DNA of 64,000 nucleotides from NCBI GenBank assembly GCA_022820625.1, contig JAJEFE010000090.1:1-64000 (forward strand), read 5' to 3'. The stretch is from Gammaproteobacteria bacterium (GTDB lineage Bacteria; Pseudomonadota; Gammaproteobacteria; Steroidobacterales; Rariloculaceae). The position numbers and the translations under genes are program-made. This document shows, piece by piece, positions 45,543-54,774 of the stretch; position 1 is the first letter of the stretch, and the number at the start of each line of letters is the position of its first letter. A model generated the notes under the pieces. That model did no database searches, was not told where the DNA came from, and saw nothing but the letters and a program-made list of their open reading frames with translations.

Positions 45543-48039
45543 GATCGTCTCCTTGGTCATCGCGCATTCGATAGGCTGGCGGCTCCTGCCCGTGCAGGTG
45601 CTCCACGAAGTAGTTCCACATGCGCCGCAGGAAATGCCGGCCCTCGAGGCCGTGTGCACGATTGGGCGCGTAGACCATGTCGAAGTCCTTGTCGAGCTCG
45701 ATGAGGCGGTGTACCAGTTGCAGGGTCGTGGCCGGCAGCACGTTTTCGTCGAGCTCGCCCAGCATGATGAGCAGCTTGCCCTTCAGGTTCTCCGCCTGGA
45801 TCAGGCTATCGTTGTCGCGGTAGTTCACCGGCGTTTCCGTCGAATCGTCGTAGTAGCGGGTTTCGTTGGCGTAGAGCGCCTGGCCGTGGAACGCCTCCCA
45901 GTGGTAGTCCGGGTACATGTTGTGCAGCGAGCCCACCCCGACGTTGGAGATGCCGACCTTGAAGAAGTCCGGAAACTCCCACATGGCGCGGAAGGCCGTG
46001 AAGCCGCCGTAGGAGGCGCCGTGGATGCCCACCCGGTCGATGTCCATCCAGGGGCGTTCGGCGGCAAGCTGGCGGATGGCGGCGACATGGTCGTCGAGGC
46101 CGATCCGGTTGAGGTTTTTCCAGGAGTGATGGGAGAAATCGCGCGAGCGGTAGGTTGTGCCCCGTGCATCCACCGACACCACCGCGAACCCCAGTTCGGT
46201 GAGCGACATCTGCGGCGTCTTGCCCGGAACGGGTTTCAGCGCCTGACTGAAGTTGCGCGGCACCACCGCGGTGAGCGGGCTCGCGAACTGGGAATCGATG
46301 ACCGGGTAGCGGGCTTCCGGGTCGAAGTCCGCCGGCTTGTGGAGCACGCCGTACAGGTCGGTGACGCCATCGGCGGCCTTCACAACCACTTCCTCGAGGT
46401 CGCGCCAGCCGGCTTCGTAGAGCCCCGTGGCATCCGCCGCCTCGAACTCGGCCACCAAGCTGGCATCGGCGGTTCTGCGAATGACGCTTCGGGTCGGCAC
46501 CGTGGGGCGGGAGTGGCTGTACGCCACGTAGTCTCCGCTCGGCGAGACCGGGGGCCGGGCGGAGGCGCCGTCGAAGGCGAGCACGTCGTTGTAGGGGGAG
46601 GCGATGAGATGGTCGCCGTGCTCCGGTGTGAGCAGGAGGAGCCCCTTCCCGTCGAAGCCGACCCGGTAGAGGTAGCGGTAGTAGGGATTGCCGGGTTCCC
46701 GGCCGCTGCCGGTGAAGTAGATGAGCTGGCGCTCCGCATCGACGTCGATGATGTCCCGCACCAGCCAGTCGCCGCCGGTGATACGGTTCTTCAGCTCCCC
46801 GGTGGCGCCGTCGTACAAGTACAGGTGTCCCCAGCCGTCGCGCATGGAGAACCAGATGACCTCCGCGCCGTCTCCCACCACCTCGACGTTCGGCGGGTTG
46901 TAGGAGGTGGAATTGGTGTCGAAGCGGGGCGTCGCGTGTTCCTCGATCACCACCCGGGGCTTGCCGGTGGCCAGGTCGATCTCGAACAGGTAGGCGCCGC
47001 TCAGGTTGTCCGCCCAGGCGAGCGCCCGCAGCAGCCTGCCGTCCTCGCTCCACCAGACCTTGCGCAGCGCCGTCATGTCCTGGTGCAGGTGGAACAGCTT
47101 CTCGTAAGGCAGGTCCAGAGACACTTGAGTGCCCTCGGCGACATCGATGACGGACCAGGTCAGGAGCGCCGGCTTTTCACCGGTGAGGGGAATCCGCGGC
47201 AGGTAGACCTTCGGCCGGTGCGTGCCGTCGTCGGGGGCCGTCTCGACGAAGGGGTAGACGGCGACATGACGGTCGTCGAGGCGCGTGGCGAGCACTTTCT
47301 TTGAATCGGGCGACCATTCGGTTTCCATCGGCACCTGCCGTTCCCCGGAGCGCGATCGCGGAATGTAGGACGCCTTCCAGTTGCCGTAGTAGAGCCCGTA
47401 GCCGTTGTTCGGTTCGCCGTCGTCGGTCAGCGCGGTCCGCTCGCCGGTCGCAAGATCGAGCAGGTGCAGGTTGGCCGCCTCGGTGTAGACGGCCAGCCGC
47501 TCGTCGGGGGAGACGAGCAGCCCGGGTTCCGGCAGGGGTTCGTCCCCCGGCACGCAACCGACCGGTTCGGTGAGCGTGCAGCGCACCGGCTTTTCGTCGA
47601 TGGCGAACGCGATGGCCCCGCGGCCCTCTTCGAAGCTGAACTCGGTGAACGGCAGCTTGTGTGCATCGATTTGGGCACCGGCTTCGGCATTGGCATCGGC
47701 TTCGGCCGCTTCATCGTCGGAGTCGGCTAGGCCCGACGCCACCAGCGCCTCGGCAACCGCCGCATGGTCGAAAGCCGCGCGTTTCTTCCCAGTGGCCGCA
47801 TCCACCTCGGTGAATGCATGCCCCTGCCCTGTCTCCCGCAGGTACCAGAAGCGGTCTTCCTCACCGATCCAGTACACCTCGGGCAACAGGTTCCTGACGC
47901 GGGGGTTGGTGGTCGCATCGAACGGAACCACCCAACGTTCCGCCCGCGCATAGTCCTTGGCGGTGATCTCCGCCAGAACGCCAGCCGCTGCACCGAGCGC
48001 AGCCAATCCAACGGCAAGCCTGATGAAAACGACTCTCAT
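45535..48039 (-). CDS. S9 family peptidase, DPP-IV-like
   Basis: Exported serine peptidase: signal peptide FIRLAVGLAALGAAAGVLA, propeller domain, and a catalytic domain with Ser in GIHGASYGGFT, Asp in LGELDENVLPA and His in NRAHGLEG. About 834 aa. ATG 48039 begins the signal peptide; the track's GTG at 48078 gives a poor N-terminus. An Ala/Glu/Asp-rich insert (DSDDEAAEADANAEAGA) sits near residue 110. It forms a two-gene operon with the M19-like dipeptidase, a natural pairing of dipeptidyl-peptidase with dipeptidase. Confidence 0.9.
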   Translation of the reverse strand: MRVVFIRLAVGLAALGAAAGVLAEITAKDYARAERWVVPFDATTNPRVRNLLPEVYWIGEEDRFWYLRETGQGHAFTEVDAATGKKRAAFDHAAVAEALVASGLADSDDEAAEADANAEAGAQIDAHKLPFTEFSFEEGRGAIAFAIDEKPVRCTLTEPVGCVPGDEPLPEPGLLVSPDERLAVYTEAANLHLLDLATGERTALTDDGEPNNGYGLYYGNWKASYIPRSRSGERQVPMETEWSPDSKKVLATRLDDRHVAVYPFVETAPDDGTHRPKVYLPRIPLTGEKPALLTWSVIDVAEGTQVSLDLPYEKLFHLHQDMTALRKVWWSEDGRLLRALAWADNLSGAYLFEIDLATGKPRVVIEEHATPRFDTNSTSYNPPNVEVVGDGAEVIWFSMRDGWGHLYLYDGATGELKNRITGGDWLVRDIIDVDAERQLIYFTGSGREPGNPYYRYLYRVGFDGKGLLLLTPEHGDHLIASPYNDVLAFDGASARPPVSPSGDYVAYSHSRPTVPTRSVIRRTADASLVAEFEAADATGLYEAGWRDLEEVVVKAADGVTDLYGVLHKPADFDPEARYPVIDSQFASPLTAVVPRNFSQALKPVPGKTPQMSLTELGFAVVSVDARGTTYRSRDFSHHSWKNLNRIGLDDHVAAIRQLAAERPWMDIDRVGIHGASYGGFTAFRAMWEFPDFFKVGISNVGVGSLHNMYPDYHWEAFHGQALYANETRYYDDSTETPVNYRDNDSLIQAENLKGKLLIMLGELDENVLPATTLQLVHRLIELDKDFDMVYAPNRAHGLEGRHFLRRMWNYFVEHLHGQEPPAYRMRDDQGDDHD

Positions 48040-48228
48040 AAGGAACGCTGTACCCGCATGAATTGACTCTCTCAGCACTTGGACGCAGCAAGTGAAGCCA
48101 TCCCCAATCGGGGTAGTGGTTCAGTTTGACTTTCGCTTGGCCGGGGTAGGCATGGGCATGAGGAACCCGTCCGGGGCGCGGAGGTAGGGGAGCGCCTCAA
48201 TTTTGCCCAAGATCAGCCGTTGATTCCT

Positions 48229-48246
48229 TGTAGCTAAATGGCTACA
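48229..48246. promoter_or_regulatory. Inverted repeat at the toxin start, putative operator
   Basis: TGTAGC and GCTACA form perfect 6-base arms around TAAATG, and the spacer contains the toxin's upstream ATG. HigBA-type antitoxins repress their own operon at such palindromes. If this is the operator, the true toxin start may be the next ATG at 48256. Confidence 0.5.
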
Positions 48247-48594
48247 GTGCGGGCAATGATCAAGGTTGCGAGATACATTGGAAGCGATGGCTCGGACGGA
48301 TTCGGTTCATGGTTCAAGAGGCAGGATTCGGAGGTGCGCGCGAGGGTGCAGACTCGCCTGGATCGGGTGGAGTTGGGCAACTTCGGCGACCATCGTGCGG
48401 TTGGCTTTGGAGTCTTCGAGCTTCGCATTCATCACGGCCCGGGATACCGTGTGTACTACGGGCGGGATGGGGATGAGCTTGTGATCCTGTTGGCCGGCGG
48501 GGCGAAGAAACGGCAACAGCGCGACGTCGATAGAGCGGTTGAAAACTGGAATGCCTACAAGCGGGAGAAAAGAAATGCCAATCAAGGATCATAA
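48238..48594 (+). CDS. RelE/HigB-like addiction-module toxin
   Basis: Small basic protein of the RelE/ParE superfamily, putative addiction-module killer subgroup. Diagnostic text includes FGSWFKRQDSEVRARVQTRLDRVELGNFGDHRAVG, FELRIHHGPGYRVYY and ILLAGGAKKRQQRDVDRA. Relatives cleave ribosome-bound mRNA. About 118 aa from ATG 48238 or 112 aa from ATG 48256. Unlike most pairs, toxin precedes antitoxin, as in HigBA, with an overlap of about 20 bases. Intact. Confidence 0.9.
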   Translation: MATVRAMIKVARYIGSDGSDGFGSWFKRQDSEVRARVQTRLDRVELGNFGDHRAVGFGVFELRIHHGPGYRVYYGRDGDELVILLAGGAKKRQQRDVDRAVENWNAYKREKRNANQGS

Positions 48595-48856
48595 GGCGAG
48601 TGAATTCCTGCAAACGCCGGAAGACATCGCGGCCTACCTGAACGCCACCATTGAGGAGATGGACGACCCGAGGCTGCTCATGAAGGCGTTTCGCAACATT
48701 GCCGAAGCCCAGGGCGGCGTGTCCGAGCTCTCGCGGCGCGCGAAGGTGGACCGGGTCGCGCTGTCGCGGGCGTTGTCCGGCCGCAGGCATCCACGCCTCG
48801 ACACGCTGGCAAAAGTGGCGGATGCCTGTGGGGTAAAGCTCCAGTTCTCCGCGTAG
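48575..48856 (+). CDS. HigA-like addiction-module antitoxin
   Basis: XRE-type helix-turn-helix antidote partner of the preceding toxin. LMKAFRNIAEAQGGVSELSRRAKVDRVALSRALSGRRHPRLDTLAKVADACGVKLQF covers a typical helix-turn-helix fold. ATG 48575 (MPIKDHK) follows GGGAGAAAAG and is preferred to the track start 48539. About 93 aa. It should neutralise the toxin and repress the operon via the upstream palindrome. Confidence 0.9.
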   Translation: MPIKDHKASEFLQTPEDIAAYLNATIEEMDDPRLLMKAFRNIAEAQGGVSELSRRAKVDRVALSRALSGRRHPRLDTLAKVADACGVKLQFSA

Positions 48857-48913
48857 ACAAGGAACAAGTACACAGAAAAAGAACTGAGACACACAAATAG
48901 GGGTTCCGGCGGC

Positions 48914-49009
48914 CAGTTCGAGGGCGGGACGCCCTCGCTCCGGGGAGCCTTCAGCTTATCTACGGAAAGTCCGCTCGACATCAGCGAAAAGCCAAAACGA
49001 GAATTGCTG
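48914..49009 (-). repeat. REP-bearing repeat element B, partial copy
   Basis: Reverse-strand sequence matches the element at 54642: end CAGCAATTCTC (complement at 48999-49009), then a near-identical TTTGGCTTTTCGCTGATGTCGAGCGGA, then a palindromic unit CGAGGGCGGGACGCCCTCG at 48919-48937. The opposite terminal repeat is missing, so this copy looks truncated. It overlaps the unsupported upstream extension of the CocE ORF. Confidence 0.65.
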
Positions 49010-49114
49010 AACGCTTTCGCCTCACCTGTTCCGCCGGTGAGAAATCGCCTCAGTTGTGGTCTGCGCGCCCGTGCCGCGTCTGTGTCCACGCAACCACAGC
49101 CAGGAAAAACACCC

Positions 49115-51028
49115 ATGCCAAAGTACCGCACCTGCCTTGGCCGGGCGCTGCTCCTTGTGGCGGCCCTCGGCCTGTCCGCCGCCGCCCAGGCCAGCGACCT
49201 GCCGGAACCGCGCTACACCGAATGGAGCTGGGAGAAAGAGATTTTCGTGCCCATGCGCGATGGCATCCGGCTCTCCACCGACGTGTTGCTGCCGGAAGGG
49301 GCCGAAGGCAAGCTGCCCACAGTGCTGGTGCGTACGCCCTATCACAAGGAAAACACCCACTGGGCGCTGTTCGGCCCCTGGGACACCCTGTTCCTGCAGC
49401 AGGGCTACGCGGTGGTGATCATGAACGAACGCGGGCGGCACTTCTCGGAGGGGTACTACGAGAACTACCTGGAGGGCGCGCGCCACGACGGCTACGACTC
49501 CGTTGAGTGGATCGTCAACCAGCCTTGGTCCAACGGCAAGGTGGGCACCTTCGGGTGCTCGTCGTCCGGCGAACATCAATGGGCCATGGCCTCCACCAAC
49601 CACCCCGGCCACGCCGCCATGCTGCCGCTGGCATCCGGCACCGCCGTGGGCGACATTCCGGGCAACGACACCCGCGGCGCCATCTACCGGGGCGGCATCC
49701 CCATGGTTGGCCTCTGGGCTTGGTGGTATCGCGACATGTCGCCGAGCGAACGTTTGCTGCTGCCACCTGGCACGACGCAGGAGCAGCGGATTCGTCTGCG
49801 CGACACATTTTCGCTGCAGCCCCAAACCCACTTCTATCCGCTGGAGAACGGCACGATCAACTCGTCCGGGCACAAGAACGCCATTGAGGAAACGCTGGAC
49901 ATGCTGCCCAGCAAGGACGTCATACGGGCAGTCGGCGGCGCCCTGACGCCCTTCGACAAGTACGTCACCTGGGGCCCGGCCGATGAACGCTGGGATGCGG
50001 TGGAACAGATCGGCGCCGGCGATCAGCCGCGGGTGCCCGCGCTGCACCACAACACCTGGCACGACGTGGGCGTGGGCGAGATGATCCGCCTGTTCGAATA
50101 CCTGCAGTCCATGGACACGCCAAATCAACACCTGATCATCGGCTCCGGCCCGCACTGCGCCGCCCTGCAGGAGGAAGCGATCATGGCCGACCTGCGTTTC
50201 GGCGACCTGCACGTGGGCGATGCCCGCTACGGCGGCAGCGACCGGGGCTATGCGAAGCTGTTCCTCGACTGGTACGGCCACTGGCTGAAGGGCGAGGACA
50301 ACGGCATCACCGACATGCCCAAGGTCCAGTTGCACGTGAAGGGCAAGGGCTGGATCACCGGCGACGTGTGGCCGCTCAAGGAAACCCAGTTCACCACCTA
50401 CTACCTCGACAGCGACGGCCGTGCCGAAAGCCGCCTGGCGAGCGGCGTGCTGTCAACCGACGAGCCGGACGGCGCCGCCATGGACACCTGGGTGTACGAC
50501 CCCTCGCTGCCCGTGCCCTCCCGGGGCGGCGGCTGCTGCGGCGATGCGATGGCGCTGGACCAGAGCGACATCGAAATCCGTTCCGACGTACTCACCTACA
50601 CGACTCCGGTGCTTGAGGAGGGCCTGACCATCGCCGGCCCAATCGACGTGGTGCTGTACGTCTCCTCCTCGGCAAAAGACACCGACTTCATGGTCAAGCT
50701 GGTGGATGTCTATCCCGACGGCACGGCCATCAACCTGATGGACGACGCCATCCGCGCCCGGTACCGCGAGGGCTTCGACAAGCAGGTGTTCATGGAGCCG
50801 AGCGGCATCTACAAGGTGCGACTGACCAACCTAGTCACCGCCAACCACTTCCCGGCCGGGCACCGCATCCGCATCGAGGTGGCGTCGAGCAACTTCCCGG
50901 TGCTCGAACGCAACCTGAACACCGGCGGCAACAACTACGACGAGACCGAGTGGGTGGTGGCCGAGAACAGTGTGCATCACACGCCCGAGCACCCGTCGCA
51001 CATCGTGTTGCCGGTATTGCCGGAGTAG
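49115..51028 (+). CDS. CocE/NonD family (S15-like) hydrolase
   Basis: Exported alpha/beta hydrolase of the X-Pro dipeptidyl-peptidase/cocaine esterase group. Signal peptide ALLLVAALGLSAAAQAS, opening text MRDGIRLSTDVLLPEG, nucleophile Ser in GTFGCSSSGEHQ, and a C-terminal jelly-roll (LTIAGPIDVVLYVSSSAKDTDFMVKLVDV) standard for S15. About 637 aa. ATG 49115 has AGGAAAAA about 8 bases upstream; the track start at 49004 lies in a repeat. Similar in outline to the hydrolase at 56570. Substrate unknown. Confidence 0.9.
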   Translation: MPKYRTCLGRALLLVAALGLSAAAQASDLPEPRYTEWSWEKEIFVPMRDGIRLSTDVLLPEGAEGKLPTVLVRTPYHKENTHWALFGPWDTLFLQQGYAVVIMNERGRHFSEGYYENYLEGARHDGYDSVEWIVNQPWSNGKVGTFGCSSSGEHQWAMASTNHPGHAAMLPLASGTAVGDIPGNDTRGAIYRGGIPMVGLWAWWYRDMSPSERLLLPPGTTQEQRIRLRDTFSLQPQTHFYPLENGTINSSGHKNAIEETLDMLPSKDVIRAVGGALTPFDKYVTWGPADERWDAVEQIGAGDQPRVPALHHNTWHDVGVGEMIRLFEYLQSMDTPNQHLIIGSGPHCAALQEEAIMADLRFGDLHVGDARYGGSDRGYAKLFLDWYGHWLKGEDNGITDMPKVQLHVKGKGWITGDVWPLKETQFTTYYLDSDGRAESRLASGVLSTDEPDGAAMDTWVYDPSLPVPSRGGGCCGDAMALDQSDIEIRSDVLTYTTPVLEEGLTIAGPIDVVLYVSSSAKDTDFMVKLVDVYPDGTAINLMDDAIRARYREGFDKQVFMEPSGIYKVRLTNLVTANHFPAGHRIRIEVASSNFPVLERNLNTGGNNYDETEWVVAENSVHHTPEHPSHIVLPVLPE

Positions 51029-51050
51029 CGGGAAACTAGGCTCCTCAGGA

Positions 51051-52727
51051 TCATTCGGGCTGCGTAAAGAACGCAGCGAAGAAGGCGCTGGCATCCGGGT
51101 TGCCGCCGAGTTCCAAGTAGGCACGGCGGAATTCGTCGCGCGAAATGGCCGGATTGTCATCCAGGAAGCTCGATACGGCCGCTGTGTCGGTGCCGTGCTC
51201 GCGCAGGTCGCGGGCGCCTTGGATGAAAGCCTCGCTGTCCCAGTCGTTCCGGGTGGCGGCCAGGTCCGGATTGGGCAGGGCGCCGTCGGCCGCCCGCTGG
51301 ATTTGGTTGTCGGACACCGGGGTGGGGATGGCGATCGCGTAGTTGAAGGCGGCGGTGAACAGCACGCCGCGCACATAGGAAACCTTTTTCGCCCAGTCGG
51401 CGCCGGAGCCGCGCTCGGCGACCGCGGGCACGGTTGAATCGTAGAGCAGCCAGTTCTCGATGAAGTTGCGCACCATCGTGATGTCCGGGACGATATCCGG
51501 GACAGCCCAGTTGTTGGTGGCGTAAACCACGGCGGTGTCGAAGTTGGGCCAGGCGATGCCCCAGTTGTGCCAGCCGTACATGTGGGCGCCGCCGTGCTGG
51601 ACGTTGTAGGCGGGCTCGCCCACCTTGTCGAGCATCCAGGCGAGGCCCATCTGCATGCCGCCCATGCCCTCGGCCTGGGGGGTGAGCGCCAGTTCGACGG
51701 TTTCGGGCTTCAGGATGCGCGCGCCCTGGAACTCGCCCCCGTTCAGGAACGCTAGGAAGAAGCGCACGAAGTCGCCGGGCGTGGCGACGAAGCCGCCCGC
51801 CGGGAACTCGCCGAAATAGACCGCCGGAGTCGGGACCCAGACCGAGCCCATGGGCATGTAGCCGGTGGACCTGCGTTCCCAGATGTCCGGGCGGATATGC
51901 TCCGCGTCCTGCACCGGCGGATACTGGGAATGGCGCATGCCAAGCGGCTCCATGAAGTGCTTCTCGACGTAGTCCGAAAACGAAAGCCCCTCCGGGTTGT
52001 TTTCCTCGACGATGAGCCCGAGCGTGCCCATGCCAAGGTTCGAGTACATGAACGTCTCGCCCGCCTCGGCAAACCAGCGGGGCAGGACGTCGCCGCCGGA
52101 AATGGGCACGAGGTCGCGGCCGTACTCCGCCTCGATCGCCCCGCGCAGCGGCGGGGGCCGCTCGAACAGGCTGAGCGCGGCATCCGCGGACAGGCCCGGG
52201 CGGTGGATCAGCAGGTCGCGGACCGTAATGTCGCGCCCGCCCAAGGGGTTCTGCACCGCGAATGGCAGGTAGTCGTTGATCGGCCCGTCGAGCTCGAGCG
52301 CGCCGTCCTCGACGAGCTTCATGATCGCCATGCCGGTGTAGAGCTTGCCCATGGAACCGGACTTGAACACGGTCTCCGGAGTCATCGGCCTGCGCTGGCC
52401 GAGATCCGCATAGCCGAAACCGGCCTCCCAGACGACCTCCCCCCGGCGGGCGAGGGCGATGTTCAGCCCCGGCGAACCGTAGGCGCGCATGACCATCGGG
52501 ATGAAGGCGCGCAGGGCGTTGACGAGCCGCAGGTCCTGCTCGTTGTTCGTGCGCAGGTTCTCGCTCACCGGAATGTCACGCTGCGGCGGCGCCTGTTCGG
52601 CTTGCTGCGGCAGTGCCGCTGGTGACGTCACTTCCGGGCTTTGCCCAGCTTCATCGGTCTGCGGCGTACAGGCTCCGAGAGCGAGCGTTAGGAGTGCGCC
52701 GACCAAAGTTACGGTTCGATCAAACAC
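51051..52727 (-). CDS. Serine hydrolase lipoprotein, beta-lactamase (S12) fold
   Basis: Lipoprotein hydrolase (lipobox ALGAC) of the class C beta-lactamase/EstB fold. S-x-x-K is GSMGKLY and Y-x-N is MYSNLGM. About 558 aa with a C-terminal extension after the hydrolase domain. The start is GTG 52727 preceded by GAGAGAGAAAG. It begins 11 bases after the GGT gene stop and is probably the last gene of a permease/GGT/hydrolase operon. It converges with the CocE gene. It likely hydrolyses an amide or ester at the outer envelope. Confidence 0.87.
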   Translation of the reverse strand: MFDRTVTLVGALLTLALGACTPQTDEAGQSPEVTSPAALPQQAEQAPPQRDIPVSENLRTNNEQDLRLVNALRAFIPMVMRAYGSPGLNIALARRGEVVWEAGFGYADLGQRRPMTPETVFKSGSMGKLYTGMAIMKLVEDGALELDGPINDYLPFAVQNPLGGRDITVRDLLIHRPGLSADAALSLFERPPPLRGAIEAEYGRDLVPISGGDVLPRWFAEAGETFMYSNLGMGTLGLIVEENNPEGLSFSDYVEKHFMEPLGMRHSQYPPVQDAEHIRPDIWERRSTGYMPMGSVWVPTPAVYFGEFPAGGFVATPGDFVRFFLAFLNGGEFQGARILKPETVELALTPQAEGMGGMQMGLAWMLDKVGEPAYNVQHGGAHMYGWHNWGIAWPNFDTAVVYATNNWAVPDIVPDITMVRNFIENWLLYDSTVPAVAERGSGADWAKKVSYVRGVLFTAAFNYAIAIPTPVSDNQIQRAADGALPNPDLAATRNDWDSEAFIQGARDLREHGTDTAAVSSFLDDNPAISRDEFRRAYLELGGNPDASAFFAAFFTQPE

Positions 52728-52738
52728 GTCTTTCTCTC

Positions 52739-54541
52739 TCAGTCATCCTGGCCCAGCGCCCAGCCATCGAAGTAGGGCGACAGCGCGCCGCGCCGGATGC
52801 CCGTTTGCGGATCGACGTGGATGCCGACCCAATATCCGCGCCAGCCGCCCGCGGTCTCGGGCGGCACCTCCTGCATGGGCTGTTGCATGGCGCGAACTTT
52901 GGCGAGCAGTTCCGCGTCGAAGGCGCCCTCCTCGACTGCCTGGGCCGCGGGATTCTCAGCATCGACCCCCATCGCCCGGTCCATGCCGCCGCCCATCGGC
53001 CGCAGCACCTGGGGGCTCTCGGCGGCGGCCTTGGGATCAAGGCCGTACTCCAGGACGTTGACGATGGCCTGGTAGGTCTGCTCATGCACGCCCATGCCGA
53101 TGCTCGAGGAGACCAACACGGGTTTGCCACCCTTGGTGATCAACACCGGGTTGGTCTCGACCGGCAGCCGCCGGCCCGGGCCGGCGCGGGCGATCTTGGT
53201 CTGCTGGTACTTGCCCGAATCGGCGATGGCCACGCCGTCGACGAAGATCCCGGTCGTGCCCCAGAGCGCCGTGTTGATGGTGTGCAGAAGTGCCGCGGCA
53301 TTGCCCTCGGCATCCACCGCCACCACCGCATCGGAGTGGTTGCCTGAAGCCGCCTCGGGCCGCCATTCGTAGGCCGCGACATTGAGTTGATCCCAGCCAT
53401 CGGTCTGCATCGCCTGCCACAGCTTTTTCGCCGCTGCCTTGCTCGTGCGTTGCGGCGGCGCCGTTGCAATCCCCGGCGCATGCCGCCCGATCAGCGCCGT
53501 GGGGGTGACGTGATGGGTGAGCGAGGTGCCCATGATGTCCATCAGGCGGGCGATGCGGGTGAGCCGGAACAGGGCCTCCGGGGATTCGGTGTAGTGGCCG
53601 AGGCTGCCAAGGTCGGCCAGCTCGACGAGATTCAGCGCCTCGACCATGTTGACGCCGCCAAGATTCGGCTGGGCGGTGGCGTGGACGTCGTAGCCGCGGA
53701 AGGTGGAACGGAGCGGCGCCCGCCAGATCGGTTCGTAGCGCTTTAGGTCCTCAAGGGTCATCTTGCCGCCCTCGGACTGCACCGCCGCAACCAGCTTTTC
53801 GGCCCAAGGCCCTTGGTACATGTAGTCCGCCCCCTCGGCCGCCACCCGGCGCAAGGTGCCCGCCAGTTCCGGCTGGCTGAAACGGTCGCCGCTGACGTAC
53901 CAGCTGCCGTCCTCCTTGGTGAAAACGGCTTTGGTCTCGGGGCGGCGGGAAAGCACGTCCTTGCGCGCCGCGATCATGCCCTCCAACATGGGCAGCACCT
54001 CGAAGCCCTCCTCCGCAAAGTAGATCGCCGGCCCGAACAGCGCCGCGAACGGCAGCTTGCCAAAGCGCCCGTGGGCCGCCTCCAGCCCGGCCATGAATCC
54101 CGGCACCAGGGACGCGCGCCCGCTCGGCACGCCGTCGCCCGGTATCGAGAGCGGATCGTCCTCGCCCAGAACCGTGTTCCAGCCCCCGTTCAGGTGATGC
54201 ACCTCGCCGGTGGCCGCCTCGAAGACCATCAGGTCCATGAAGCCCGCATGGCTGACGCAGCAACTCGCCCACAGCGTGATCTCCGCCAGCGCATGGGTCA
54301 TCACCGCATCGACGGCGCTGCCGCCCCGGTTGAGCGCCTCAAGCCCCGCGCGGGCGGCCGCCGCGGCGGTGGTGCTGACGACGATCCCGGTTTTCGATTC
54401 CGCCAGCGGCTTCTCGGCCCCGAACAGGTTCTCAAAGCGCTGCAGTTCGCCCTCCGGCCAGGTTCGCGGCGACAGGTCGACCTCGTTCGCCAACGCGAGA
54501 CTGGGGACGAAACACAACAGCAAGGCGGTCAGGCGCAGCAT
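52739..54541 (-). CDS. Gamma-glutamyltransferase family protein, exported
   Basis: GGT-family Ntn-hydrolase with a cleavable signal (LTALLLCFVPSLALA). The large subunit has ARAGLEALNRGGSAVDAVMTHALAE; the cleavage region reads NHSDAVVAVDAEGN, again placing Ser at the nucleophile position, then TINTALWGTTGIFVDGV. About 600 aa. The track merges it with an unrelated upstream frame (to 55846); ATG 54541 is chosen because AAGGAAG precedes it and the signal peptide starts there. Paralogous to the lipoprotein GGT at 35132. Followed closely by an S12 hydrolase. Confidence 0.87.
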   Translation of the reverse strand: MLRLTALLLCFVPSLALANEVDLSPRTWPEGELQRFENLFGAEKPLAESKTGIVVSTTAAAAARAGLEALNRGGSAVDAVMTHALAEITLWASCCVSHAGFMDLMVFEAATGEVHHLNGGWNTVLGEDDPLSIPGDGVPSGRASLVPGFMAGLEAAHGRFGKLPFAALFGPAIYFAEEGFEVLPMLEGMIAARKDVLSRRPETKAVFTKEDGSWYVSGDRFSQPELAGTLRRVAAEGADYMYQGPWAEKLVAAVQSEGGKMTLEDLKRYEPIWRAPLRSTFRGYDVHATAQPNLGGVNMVEALNLVELADLGSLGHYTESPEALFRLTRIARLMDIMGTSLTHHVTPTALIGRHAPGIATAPPQRTSKAAAKKLWQAMQTDGWDQLNVAAYEWRPEAASGNHSDAVVAVDAEGNAAALLHTINTALWGTTGIFVDGVAIADSGKYQQTKIARAGPGRRLPVETNPVLITKGGKPVLVSSSIGMGVHEQTYQAIVNVLEYGLDPKAAAESPQVLRPMGGGMDRAMGVDAENPAAQAVEEGAFDAELLAKVRAMQQPMQEVPPETAGGWRGYWVGIHVDPQTGIRRGALSPYFDGWALGQDD

Positions 54542-54641
54542 GCGGTTCTTCCTTGAAACGTGTTGCCCGGCAAGACGCACTGCACGGGGATGGCCCTCAC
54601 CACAGAGGACTACATCCTGTGCGAGTCCCCCCATCGGATCC

Positions 54642-54773
54642 CAGCAATTCTCACTTTGGCTTTTCGCTGATGTCGAGCGGAACGCCCCGGAGCGAGGGCG
54701 TCCCGCCCTCGATGGATTCCTCTGTTCAAATCGAGGGCAAGATGCCCTCGCTCCGGCATAGAGAGAATTGCTG
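54642..54773. repeat. REPIN/MITE-like element B, complete copy (132 bp)
   Basis: Perfect 11-base terminal inverted repeats CAGCAATTCTC (54642-54652) and GAGAATTGCTG (54763-54773) enclose two inverted REP units: CCGGAGCGAGGGCGTCCCGCCCTCGAT at 54687-54713 and the complementary form ATCGAGGGCAAGATGCCCTCGCTCCGG at 54730-54756. It lies between the permease and GGT genes of one operon and ends next to the permease stop codon. Its transcript would fold into strong hairpins. No transposase. Confidence 0.75.
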
Positions 54774-54774
54774 A

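Noticed and set aside
45541-47304. 587-aa rightward ORF opposite the S9 peptidase
   Set aside because: Antisense shadow with no recognisable domains; the leftward frame encodes a full S9 catalytic triad.
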